Origin: Chromatiales bacterium
GTDB lineage: Bacteria; Pseudomonadota; Gammaproteobacteria; Chromatiales; Chromatiaceae
Direction: 5' to 3'
DNA length: 6,338 nt
Assembly (NCBI GenBank): GCA_024762485.1
Contig: JANTHH010000160.1
Span: 1 to 6,338, forward strand
Positions 1 to 6,199 of the stretch are shown in pieces. The translations under genes were made by a program, and so were the position numbers. Under the pieces are notes generated by a model. That model saw nothing but the letters and a program-made list of their open reading frames with translations. It was not told the DNA's origin and ran no database searches. Each line of letters starts with the position of its first letter. The stretch's first letter is position 1.

Positions 1-899
1 CGCGATGCGCTGGAGTCGTCCTGCACCTCGACCACCACCACGCCCCGGTTGAGGGAGACCTTCAGCGCCTTGGCCAGCCTGGCGTCGAGATCCTGGCTGC
101 TGATCCCGAACCAGCCCCGCTTCACCGTGCCGTGATCGACCAGCTGCTGCATGATCGCCATCACCATGTTGCTGGGAATGGCGAAGCCGATGCCCACGTT
201 GCCACCATTGGGCGCGAGGATGGCGGTGTTGATGCCCACCAGTTCACCGCGCAGGTTGACCAGCGGGCCGCCCGAATTGCCCGGGTTGATGGAGGCATCG
301 GTCTGGATGAAGTTCTCGTAGCCCTCGATGCCGAGATCGGCGCGCCCCAGGGCACTGACGATGCCGGAGGTGACCGTCTGGCTGAGACCGAAGGGATTGC
401 CGATGGCCACCACGAAGTCCCCCACCCGCAGGCGGTCGGAGTCGGCGATGCTTACCGCGGTGAGTCCTTCAGCGGGGATCTGCAGCACCGCCACATCGGT
501 CTCCGGGTCCGCGCCGATCAGCCGGGCCTCGAACTGACGCCCGTCCTTGAGGGTGACCGTGATCTCGTCCGCCTCGCCGACCACGTGCTGGTTGGTCAGC
601 ACATAACCCCGGGCGGCGTCGACCACCACCCCGGAACCGAGGCTGTGGCTCTTGCGCTCGCGCGGCTGCTCGGGGAGGGCGAAAAAGCGCCGGAAGAAAG
701 GGTCGCTGAGCAAGGGGTTGTCCGCCACCTCGATCTTGCTCACGGTGGAGATGTTGACCACCGCCGGGGTGATGCGCTCGAGCATGGGTGCCAGGCTCGG
801 CAGTGGTTTGTCGTCGACTGCAAAGGGCAGGCCGGCAGGGGCCTGGGTGGCGAGACTGGCCAGTGCAAGGATCAACAGCAGACGGGACAGCAGTGTCAT
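1..899 (-). CDS. degQ: DegQ/DegP-like periplasmic serine endoprotease (HtrA family), partial
   Basis: Minus-strand reading from the ATG at 899 gives 299 complete codons and runs off the left edge, so the C-terminus is missing. Residues 1-22 form a signal peptide (MTLLSRLLLILALASLA, then TQAPA), which predicts periplasmic export. The trypsin-like domain carries a full HtrA triad: His105 in TNQHVVG, Asp135 in DPETDVAVLQI and Ser209 in GNSGGPL. Other family landmarks are GNPFGLSQTVTSGIVSALGR and the start of a first PDZ domain at about residue 260 (RGWFGISSQDL). The loop between residues 60 and 85 is short, as in DegQ and DegS rather than the long DegP LA loop. HtrA proteases degrade or chaperone misfolded envelope proteins. 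The TNQH motif differs slightly from the more usual TNNH or TNHH. No good Shine-Dalgarno precedes the ATG, but the signal peptide supports this start. The number of PDZ domains, which separates DegQ/DegP from DegS, cannot be seen, so the symbol is tentative while the family is secure. Confidence 0.93.
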   Translation of the reverse strand, partial: MTLLSRLLLILALASLATQAPAGLPFAVDDKPLPSLAPMLERITPAVVNISTVSKIEVADNPLLSDPFFRRFFALPEQPRERKSHSLGSGVVVDAARGYVLTNQHVVGEADEITVTLKDGRQFEARLIGADPETDVAVLQIPAEGLTAVSIADSDRLRVGDFVVAIGNPFGLSQTVTSGIVSALGRADLGIEGYENFIQTDASINPGNSGGPLVNLRGELVGINTAILAPNGGNVGIGFAIPSNMVMAIMQQLVDHGTVKRGWFGISSQDLDARLAKALKVSLNRGVVVVEVQDDSSAS

Positions 900-971
900 G
901 TTTCTAACCGGTTGGGAACGCTCAGCGGGTTGGACAGGCCGGTAGGCACGGGGGTTTCCGACGCCTGCGAT

Positions 972-1211
972 CTATTTCAGCCAGCGCACCAGGTAGTAGA
1001 TCCGTTGGCTCTCGGAGGAGACCGACGGGCCGTAGACCACGGCGGCATGCAGGTTGGTGCCGGGATCGCTGCCGTCACGGGCAGCCGTTTCGCTGTCGAC
1101 GATGCTGACGCACCCCTCGGGATAGCGCTTGCGCGACGGTCGCGGCGTCTTGATCAGCGCAAAGCGTTCCTGCAGCGAGGTGGATTCGGGATCGACAATC
1201 ACATTGGCCAT
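972..1211 (-). CDS. Small hypothetical protein (79 aa) upstream of the HtrA protease
   Basis: I do not recognise this family. The ORF starts with ATG at 1211, stops with TAG at 972-974, and has an in-frame stop just upstream, so this is the only nearby start. The product is small, soluble and charged, with no signal peptide or membrane segment. It has a basic stretch with prolines (KTPRPSRKRYPEGC, about residues 21-34), a single Cys34, an acidic/polar middle and a hydrophobic end (RIYYLVRWLK). Reasons to believe it: it lies on the same strand as the protease gene 72 bp upstream of it, it fills a gap that would otherwise be empty, and its protein composition looks ordinary. Reasons for caution: no clear Shine-Dalgarno, and a long overlapping open frame on the opposite strand that I regard as a GC-rich shadow. 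It could be co-transcribed with the protease gene. Its function cannot be inferred. Confidence 0.6.
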   Translation of the reverse strand: MANVIVDPESTSLQERFALIKTPRPSRKRYPEGCVSIVDSETAARDGSDPGTNLHAAVVYGPSVSSESQRIYYLVRWLK

Positions 1212-1233
1212 GGCGCTAGGTTAACATGGCGCC
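1212..1233. promoter_or_regulatory. 22-bp imperfect dyad in the divergent intergenic gap (possible operator)
   Basis: Half-sites GGCGC (1212-1216) and GCGCC (1229-1233) are arranged symmetrically around the palindrome GTTAAC (1220-1225), with an A/T pair at 1218/1227 also matching. In total 18 of 22 positions are symmetric. The element lies directly upstream of the minus-strand ATG at 1211 and fills about half of the 47-bp gap between two divergent start codons. Such symmetry at a divergent promoter would suit a dimeric regulator of both genes, but no binding family is recognised and chance is possible. It also contains ATG 1226, an upstream in-frame alternative start of the lpxR-like gene. 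Confidence 0.35.
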
Positions 1234-1258
1234 CAGAGCCGTTAGGAAGGGAAGCCCC

Positions 1259-2287
1259 ATGAGATATCTTCGTTGTCTGACCCTGCTTGCCATCGTTCTG
1301 GCCGGCCATGGGGCGATCGCACAGGACCAGATCCGTGACCGTGGCGTGGGCATCTATGCCGACCAGGACATGTTCGTGCCCCTGTTCAACCAGGACCGCG
1401 ACTACACCATGGGGGTGGCGGTCGAGTTCTTCGACCAGAAGTCAGGTGTGTACTGGTTGGAGGATGGCCTGGGCTGGCTGGCCCACCGCCTCGGCGTGGG
1501 CAGGGTCAACGAGAAGAGCACCCGCAGCTTCATCCTGGGCAGCATCGCCTATACCCCCGACGACATCGGCAATCCGGCGCCCATCCACGACGACCGTCCC
1601 TATGCCTCGCTGCTCTACCTGGGCAACAAGCGGGTGCGGGCGGACGAGGATGCAGCGCTGGGCGTGGAGCTGCAGGTGGGGTTGCTCGGCACGCCCGTCG
1701 CCCGCGAGGTGCAACGCACCCTGCACAGCTGGTACCGCGACATCGCCGGTTCCGTGGAACCGGTCGAGCCCCGCGGCTGGGATCACCAGATATCGAACGG
1801 CGGCGAGCCGACGGCGCGGTTGCGCCTCGCCTGGGCCGAGCGACTGGTCCACGATACGGGCAACTGGGATGTGGCCACCACCTGGGATCTCAGCCTGGGT
1901 TACCAGACCAATGCCAGCGCCGGGCTCTCCGCCCGTTGGGGGGCAATCGGCAGCCCGTTCTGGACCCTGCCCTTCGACCCCATCAACCGCGGTAATTTCC
2001 TGCCCTCACTGTCGGGTGACGAGTGGTATGTCTGGAGTGCCTACCGGCTGCGGGCGGTGGGCTACGATGTGCTGCTGCAGGGGCAGTTCCGGGACAGCGA
2101 TGTCACTTTCTCGGCGGACGATCTCGAACGATTCGTGCACGAGGCGGGTGTCGGCATTACCTGGGCGTGGCGGCCCATGCAACTCACCGTCTCGATCAAC
2201 GCCAAGACACCCGAGCTCAAGACCGGCGTCACCGCCACCCACCGCACCCATGTCTGGGGTGGCCTGTACGGCATGCTGCGCTTCTGA
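1259..2287 (+). CDS. LpxR-family lipid A deacylase-like outer-membrane protein (DUF2219)
   Basis: The 342-aa product starts at ATG 1259. The purine-rich AGGAAGGGAAG (1244-1254) serves as Shine-Dalgarno, and a signal peptide follows immediately (RYLRCLTLLAIVLAGHGAIA, cleavage near residue 22). The in-frame ATG at 1226 would add 11 residues ahead of the signal peptide and is less likely. LpxR is an outer-membrane beta-barrel that removes the 3'-acyloxyacyl group of lipid A. Family landmarks, in order: YADQDMF (33-39) and DRDYTMG (46-52), DDRPYASLLYLG (111-122), His156 in TLHSW as candidate catalytic histidine, GWDHQISN (173-180), and a C-terminal barrel strand ending in Phe (GGLYGMLRF). The usual ND at the active-site strand is changed: Gln36 stands where Asn is expected, with Asp37 kept, and the common YTNG reads YTMG. 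Activity is therefore uncertain. The gene diverges from the 79-aa ORF and converges on the receptor gene. Family membership is fairly secure; the reaction is inferred. Confidence 0.87.
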   Translation: MRYLRCLTLLAIVLAGHGAIAQDQIRDRGVGIYADQDMFVPLFNQDRDYTMGVAVEFFDQKSGVYWLEDGLGWLAHRLGVGRVNEKSTRSFILGSIAYTPDDIGNPAPIHDDRPYASLLYLGNKRVRADEDAALGVELQVGLLGTPVAREVQRTLHSWYRDIAGSVEPVEPRGWDHQISNGGEPTARLRLAWAERLVHDTGNWDVATTWDLSLGYQTNASAGLSARWGAIGSPFWTLPFDPINRGNFLPSLSGDEWYVWSAYRLRAVGYDVLLQGQFRDSDVTFSADDLERFVHEAGVGITWAWRPMQLTVSINAKTPELKTGVTATHRTHVWGGLYGMLRF

Positions 2288-2296
2288 ACGAGTTCA
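2285..2296. repeat. Short palindrome overlapping both convergent stop codons
   Basis: The sequence TGAAC-GA-GTTCA begins with the plus-strand stop of the lpxR-like gene (TGA 2285-2287) and ends with the complement of the minus-strand stop of the receptor gene (2294-2296). A 5-bp stem with a 2-base loop and no T-run is too weak to call a terminator. No other terminator can fit between the two genes, since only 6 bp separate them. Confidence 0.4.
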
Positions 2297-4303
2297 GAGC
2301 GAGGGCAGGTTCATGCGCAGTTCCAGCCAGACGGCACGTGGGACGGCCGTTTCTTCCTGGAAGTCATGCAGGTCACCGAGTGCACTCTGCACCACCATAG
2401 CGAGCTCGTTGCGGCTGCCGCCATAGCGGAAGGGATAGCCGATCCGCAGGTCGAGCCTGTGGCTGGGGTCTAGCGGGTCGCCACCGAGTCCGCCGTCGAA
2501 ATCCCGCAGATAGGTCAAGCCGCTGTTGTAGTAATAGGCCGCGCTGCCGGTGAAGTGCCGAGACAGAGGGAAAGAACCGAGCAGGGCAAGCACATGTTCC
2601 GGTGCGCTCCCGGACAGGGGCTGGGTCAGGTCGTCCGAGGAGATCCGGGTATAGCCGTAGGCGAGGCGATAGAAATGCCGGTCCGAGAGCCGATAGTCGA
2701 TCTGCAGCTCGGCGCCGGTGACGCGGGCACGGTCGACATCGGTGTAGTCGTAGACAAAACCGTTGTAGTCGCTTGCAGGCAGCAGGGTCTGGGCGATCAG
2801 GTGATCCAGCTGCTCGTGAAAGAGGCGTGTATCCAGGTCGAGATGGCCGTGGAGAAAGTGACCGAGGTAACCGATCTCCAGCGAATCGATGGTCTCGGCA
2901 TTCAAGCCGCCGCTGGAGACGTAGGCCTCGTTGACCACCGGGCCGCTCGGTGTGTCGACGCTGAACGTCAGATTGGCCATCTCCTCGTAGATCACCGGGT
3001 TGCGGGTGGCCCGGGCGCCGACCAGGCGCAGCACATGGTTGGGGGCCAGACGGTAGTTGAACGCCAGGCGCGGCGAGAAGGCATCGCCGGTGATGTCGAA
3101 GTGCTCGTAGATACCGCCGAGGTTGACGGTCAGGCGCGCATCCGGATGCCATTCGGCATTGGCAAACACACGCTGGTAGTCGGTACTCAGGGTCTCGTCG
3201 GTATCGAACACGAGCAGCGACCGGACCTCATCCCTGCGGATGCCGCCACCCCAGACGAAGCGGAACCGATCGCCCAGGCGCCAGTGATCCTCGAACTCGA
3301 TATCGCTACGCGTGGCCAGCAGATCGAAGGGCGTATCGTCCTCCGGCTGTCCCGGCAGGGCAGTGAAGACGAAGGAGAAGGGCTGGCCGACATCGAAGCG
3401 GCTGGTATAGGCCTGCAGCCAGAAATGGCGACCGTCGCCCCGATCGTGGTCCCAGCGCAGCTGGGCGAAGTAGTTGCTGGCCTGCTGGGTGCGCACCGGG
3501 ACACTCGGATTGAGACTGTCCACCTCCCGCGGCGTCTGGCTGATGCCACCCTGGAGCAGCAAGGTGTTTTGCCGATCAAGCTGGTAGTCGCCGCGCAGTG
3601 TCGCCATGCGGGTCTGGTAGTCGTCCTGCTGTCCGCTCATGCCGGCGTCCTGCCGGTACTGCAGACTCAGTCGCCAGTCCAGCCCGCCGGCACGTCCGCT
3701 GTGGCTGGCGTAACCGTCGACCACCTCGTTGCTGCCGCCGTGGAGTACGGCGTGGCTACCCTGGCTCTCAGCGGCATGGCGGGTGATGATGTTGATGACC
3801 CCGAGGAAGGCGCTGGCGCCATAGCTGCTGGCATTGGGGCCGCGTACCACCTCGATGCGGGCGATATCCTCGATCGGCAGGGGCAGGTCGTACCACTGCA
3901 CGCCACCGAACAACGGACTGGTGATCGAGCGGCCATCCACCAGCACCTGCATGCGCCGCGACATGGAACTGCTCAGGCCATGCTGGCTGGCGGCGGCGCG
4001 GAAGCTGTTGGCCTGACCGACCACGAACCCCGGCACCAGGCGTAACAGGTCGGGTATGTTGCGGGCACCGCTGGCCTTGATCATCTCGCGGCTGACCACC
4101 GTCACCGCCGCGGGGGCCTCGTCGATCGGCTGGCTGAGGCGACTGGCCGACAGCACCACCGGTGCCTTGAGGAAGAAAGCCTCTTCTGAGAGGGCCTCAG
4201 CATGCGTTTTGCCGGATATGACCACCACGCCTGCCAGCAGCATTTTGACGATCAAACTAGCTGATATGGCTGCTTTGCAAAAGGTTTGGTGGCTTCTACC
4301 CAT
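2294..4303 (-). CDS. TonB-dependent outer-membrane receptor
   Basis: The product is 669 aa from the preferred ATG at 4303. Residues 1-35 make a signal peptide (hydrophobic AAISASLIV and MLLAGVVVIS, then GKTHA). A TonB-box-like stretch is APVVLSASR (47-55). The plug domain spans about 45-180 and contains EAPAAVTVVSREMI, GARNIPDLLRLVPGF, RRMQVLVDGRS and RIEVVRGPNASSYGASAFLGVINIITR. The remainder, to residue 669, is barrel sequence with alternating aromatic strands. Such receptors import siderophores, cobalamin, sugars or other ligands using TonB/ExbBD energy. The plug resembles receptors often found beside YfiR/DUF4154 and GGDEF signalling genes, but that is my recollection and no such partner is visible; the substrate is unknown. 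The last residues, LELRMNLPSL, lack the usual terminal Phe/Trp. The frame stays open upstream to ATG 4393 (699 aa), but that adds 30 residues ahead of the signal peptide. Neither start has a convincing Shine-Dalgarno. Transcription appears monocistronic. Confidence 0.9.
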   Translation of the reverse strand: MGRSHQTFCKAAISASLIVKMLLAGVVVISGKTHAEALSEEAFFLKAPVVLSASRLSQPIDEAPAAVTVVSREMIKASGARNIPDLLRLVPGFVVGQANSFRAAASQHGLSSSMSRRMQVLVDGRSITSPLFGGVQWYDLPLPIEDIARIEVVRGPNASSYGASAFLGVINIITRHAAESQGSHAVLHGGSNEVVDGYASHSGRAGGLDWRLSLQYRQDAGMSGQQDDYQTRMATLRGDYQLDRQNTLLLQGGISQTPREVDSLNPSVPVRTQQASNYFAQLRWDHDRGDGRHFWLQAYTSRFDVGQPFSFVFTALPGQPEDDTPFDLLATRSDIEFEDHWRLGDRFRFVWGGGIRRDEVRSLLVFDTDETLSTDYQRVFANAEWHPDARLTVNLGGIYEHFDITGDAFSPRLAFNYRLAPNHVLRLVGARATRNPVIYEEMANLTFSVDTPSGPVVNEAYVSSGGLNAETIDSLEIGYLGHFLHGHLDLDTRLFHEQLDHLIAQTLLPASDYNGFVYDYTDVDRARVTGAELQIDYRLSDRHFYRLAYGYTRISSDDLTQPLSGSAPEHVLALLGSFPLSRHFTGSAAYYYNSGLTYLRDFDGGLGGDPLDPSHRLDLRIGYPFRYGGSRNELAMVVQSALGDLHDFQEETAVPRAVWLELRMNLPSL

Positions 4304-4360
4304 AGATTCGTCGCTGGGGTTTGCTCGGCCACCCTCGGTGGGCGCGACCGACCAAAAGCC
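4291..4360 (-). other. Possible structured leader around the receptor start codon
   Basis: In the receptor transcript, GGCTT (4360-4356) can pair with AAGCC (4295-4291). This would enclose an arm of TCGG/CCGA (4351-4348 with 4328-4325) capped by CCACC/GGTGG with a GAG triloop (4341-4337 with 4333-4329), and a second arm ACCC/GGGT (4320-4317 with 4301-4298). The preferred start codon at 4303-4301 abuts the last stem. The fold was found by eye and matches no riboswitch family I know. If the longer protein start is real, this stretch is coding and the fold is probably chance. Confidence 0.2.
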
Positions 4361-4457
4361 GCAAATCATCCCGTTCATGACCCCCATGGTCAAGTAGAGG
4401 CCGGGATTCCGTGAGTAATCGGTAATTCGAAAAACCCATCAGTTCATCCATCTCAGT

Positions 4458-4483
4458 CGATGCCCCTTGACCGGATGGCATCG
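4458..4483. promoter_or_regulatory. Inverted repeat, candidate upstream activator site
   Basis: CGATGCC (4458-4464) and GGCATCG (4477-4483) form a perfect 7-bp inverted repeat with a 12-bp spacer. Its centre is about 124 bp upstream of the transcription start predicted from the -24/-12 element, a typical distance for the binding site of a sigma-54 enhancer-binding protein. The alternative is a hairpin in the leader of the receptor transcript. No known operator consensus is recognised. Confidence 0.35.
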
Positions 4484-4536
4484 GTGCTTGTCACGGTTTT
4501 TTACAGTTTACATTGCCCATTCCAGGAAGTGGATAT

Positions 4537-4549
4537 TAACTGATTGATA
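4537..4549 (-). promoter_or_regulatory. IHF-binding-site match
   Basis: Read on the minus strand this is TATCAATCAGTTA, a full match to the IHF consensus WATCAANNNNTTR. It lies in A/T-rich DNA and is centred near -51 relative to the predicted start at about 4594. That is between the candidate activator site and the core promoter, where IHF typically bends sigma-54 promoters. Consensus matches also occur by chance in A/T-rich DNA, so the argument rests on position. Confidence 0.4.
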
Positions 4550-4567
4550 ATATTTGATAAAAATTTC

Positions 4568-4583
4568 TGGTCTGGATTTTGCT
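4568..4583 (+). promoter_or_regulatory. Candidate sigma-54 (-24/-12) promoter of the PEP-CTERM gene
   Basis: TGGTCTGGATTTTGCT aligns with TGGCACG-N4-TTGCW. The invariant GG (4569-4570) and GC (4581-4582) are present with exactly 10 bp between them, and TGG, the G at position 7 and TTGCT also match. The three mismatches are at consensus positions 4-6. The predicted start is near 4594, giving a leader of about 50 nt before the GTG. No clear sigma-70 pair was found in the same region: GATAAT at 4546 is a fair -10 hexamer but lacks a -35 partner. Confidence 0.45.
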
Positions 4584-4644
4584 TTATCATGCGGCGTTGT
4601 GTTCCAAGCAGTCATCTTGACGAAATAGACAGAGAGGCAGATCT

Positions 4645-6177
4645 GTGAAGACGAAACTGAAATTGCTGGTTGGTGTACTCGCCAGCATGCACGGGGCCGG
4701 CGCAATGGCCGTTACCTTTGATGTGTATAACGATATAAATCCCGCGGGTTACATTGGCGACGGCTCCGAGTTGGCTGCCGCTCTGGTCACGACGGGTGGT
4801 GGCATCACCATCGTGAACGGGAGCGAGGAATTCCAGGGTAATTTCGATAACAGTACTGCTGTCGGGGATGCTTTTGACGGGGACCCGGCCTTGATATGCG
4901 GCGACGACCCCAACTGCCTCGCAGAATTCGTGGACATCCCCCCGCCTTCACCTGATACCGACTATGGCTCTGCCGCTATTTACACTGATCTGAATTTCGG
5001 CAGTATCGATGACACTGACTTTGTCCTGCCTGACGGGATCCTGCTTACCAGTGGTAATGCCAACCTGCCAGAGATGAACACAGACTCAGGTTTCACGGGC
5101 CTGGCCAGTGGCGTTGGTGATGCCGGCCTTCAGGCCCTTCTCGATACCCTGCCGGGGGGGCACATCAGTACCGATGCGACCGTCCTGACTTTTGACTTCA
5201 CCGTGGATGCGGGGGTCAATGCGGTGAGCCTGGACTTCATTTTCGGCACGGACGAATATTCCGAGTTCGTCGATTCGTATCCGGAGATCGCGGCCGTCTT
5301 CGTGGACGGGGTCAACTATGCCGGTTTCTCGGACGGCAGCCTGCTGACACTGACCGGCGCCACGGTGGGGTCGGGCAATTTCTACAACAACGACATCTGG
5401 GACGGCGGCGCTCCCACGGACCCAATTACCGGCGCATCGCCCCTTGCCATCGAATACGACGGAGTCAGTGCCCCACTGACGTTGGTTGGGCTGCTGGATG
5501 AAACCCAGACCGTGCACAGCATCAAGATTGCGGTCTCTGATTCGAATGACACCATTCTGGATACAGGTTTGTTCGTTGCCAACATGCAGGGCCTGACCGT
5601 CACGGGGGCGACCGATCCCTCTGACCCACTGTTGCCACTCGATGATCCCAATGATCCTACGCCTGACAGCTTCGATTTCGTCATTGACGTGGGTGACACG
5701 GGTGTAGGTATCGATCCCAGCTTTCCGATCTTTGTCGACCCCTATGTGGCAACTGGCTACACCTATGCGGCATTCGGTGCCAATTTCGCTACAGTCGTGA
5801 TTCCATTTGCCTATGGCGATGGCCTGTATAACGTCTATGTCTGGGATGACGCTACAATGACGTATGTATTTGTTGGCGAGATCGGGGTCAACGATCAGTT
5901 CGACTTCCTGGCACTGGATCCCGCGGGTTACGACAAGTTCATGATCGATGGTATCGAGATCTCGGCGGCAATAGATCCTGCCGACCCACTCGGATTTGTA
6001 ACGGGCCTCACCTTCACCAATAGTGGGATGATCACCGTCACACAGACTGCGATCCAGACCTGTGACGGCAGCCCGGACTGCAGCAATAATGTACCCGAGC
6101 CCAATATTATCCTGCTGCTGGGAGGCGGACTCATCGGTTTGGGTTACCTGCGCCGCAGACAAAAACGACTGAGCTGA
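4645..6177 (+). CDS. Choice-of-anchor L family PEP-CTERM sorting-domain protein
   Basis: The 510-aa product uses GTG 4645, seven bases after the Shine-Dalgarno GAGAGG (4632-4637). A signal peptide follows at once, with predicted cleavage after AMA at residue 22. Residues about 105-320 match the choice-of-anchor L domain: TDLNFGSIDDTDFVLPDGIL, then LDFIFGTDEYSEFVDSYPEI and VFVDGVN, then VSDSNDTILDTGLFVANM. An Asp/Pro-rich linker (324-341, DPSDP and DDPNDP) leads to a second beta-rich region (about 344-470; DPAGYDKFMIDGIEI, FVTGLTF) of a type I recall in other PEP-CTERM proteins. The C-terminus is a textbook exosortase signal: VPEP (483-486), hydrophobic NIILLLGGGLIGLGYL, then basic RRRQKR. Such proteins are processed by exosortase and displayed or released with extracellular polysaccharide, often in floc or biofilm. 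The protein is strongly acidic, with just four cysteines in two CX5C pairs (85/91 and 473/479). Base composition is less G/C-rich than in the genes to its left. The specific ligand or role is unknown. Confidence 0.93.
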   Translation: MKTKLKLLVGVLASMHGAGAMAVTFDVYNDINPAGYIGDGSELAAALVTTGGGITIVNGSEEFQGNFDNSTAVGDAFDGDPALICGDDPNCLAEFVDIPPPSPDTDYGSAAIYTDLNFGSIDDTDFVLPDGILLTSGNANLPEMNTDSGFTGLASGVGDAGLQALLDTLPGGHISTDATVLTFDFTVDAGVNAVSLDFIFGTDEYSEFVDSYPEIAAVFVDGVNYAGFSDGSLLTLTGATVGSGNFYNNDIWDGGAPTDPITGASPLAIEYDGVSAPLTLVGLLDETQTVHSIKIAVSDSNDTILDTGLFVANMQGLTVTGATDPSDPLLPLDDPNDPTPDSFDFVIDVGDTGVGIDPSFPIFVDPYVATGYTYAAFGANFATVVIPFAYGDGLYNVYVWDDATMTYVFVGEIGVNDQFDFLALDPAGYDKFMIDGIEISAAIDPADPLGFVTGLTFTNSGMITVTQTAIQTCDGSPDCSNNVPEPNIILLLGGGLIGLGYLRRRQKRLS

Positions 6178-6199
6178 GCGCCAGCGAATAAGACCTGAT

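Larger units (their letters stand above)
4304..4644. other. Divergent intergenic regulatory region, receptor / PEP-CTERM gene
   Basis: These 341 bp separate the preferred start of the receptor gene from the GTG start of the PEP-CTERM gene. The left part (4304-4393) is an open extension of the receptor frame or its leader. The right part, especially 4497-4590, is much richer in A/T than the flanking genes and holds the inverted repeat, IHF-like site and -24/-12 element listed separately. It also contains two direct repeats: TTTACA at 4500 and 4507, and TTGATAA at 4544 and 4554, the latter exactly one helical turn apart. I see no additional gene and no convincing sigma-70 promoter for the receptor. 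Confidence 0.6.

Noticed and set aside
900..971. Sigma-E type promoter (GGAAAC...) just upstream of the protease gene
   Set aside because: The -35-like GGAAAC lacks a matching -10 at suitable spacing. Sigma-E control is plausible for the family but not shown here.
132..1262. Long plus-strand open frame (376 codons) opposite the protease gene
   Set aside because: It is antisense to a protease with an intact triad and to the 79-aa ORF. Its translation is His/Gly/Asp-rich and low in family features, typical of a GC-rich shadow frame.
2555..4045. Plus-strand open frame of 496 codons opposite the receptor gene
   Set aside because: It is an antisense shadow of a clear TonB-dependent receptor, with no recognisable motif and no ribosome site.
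4284..4330. Resemblance of the receptor leader to a c-di-GMP-I (GEMM) riboswitch, through GAGCAAACC and GGGTAGAAGCC
   Set aside because: The essential GACGCAAAGCC block, the GNRA-capped stem and the third helix are absent. Only short pieces match.
4476..4491. Second possible -24/-12 element (TGGCATCGGTGCTTGT)
   Set aside because: The TTG is one base too far from TGG and the invariant GC is missing. The site at 4568-4583 fits better.
4200..4500. Cobalamin riboswitch upstream of the receptor gene
   Set aside because: The B12-box and the other conserved core segments were not found on the minus strand.
4540..4558. Fur box in the GATAAT-rich stretch
   Set aside because: Only about 10 of 19 positions match the classical Fur consensus, in DNA that is A/T-rich anyway.
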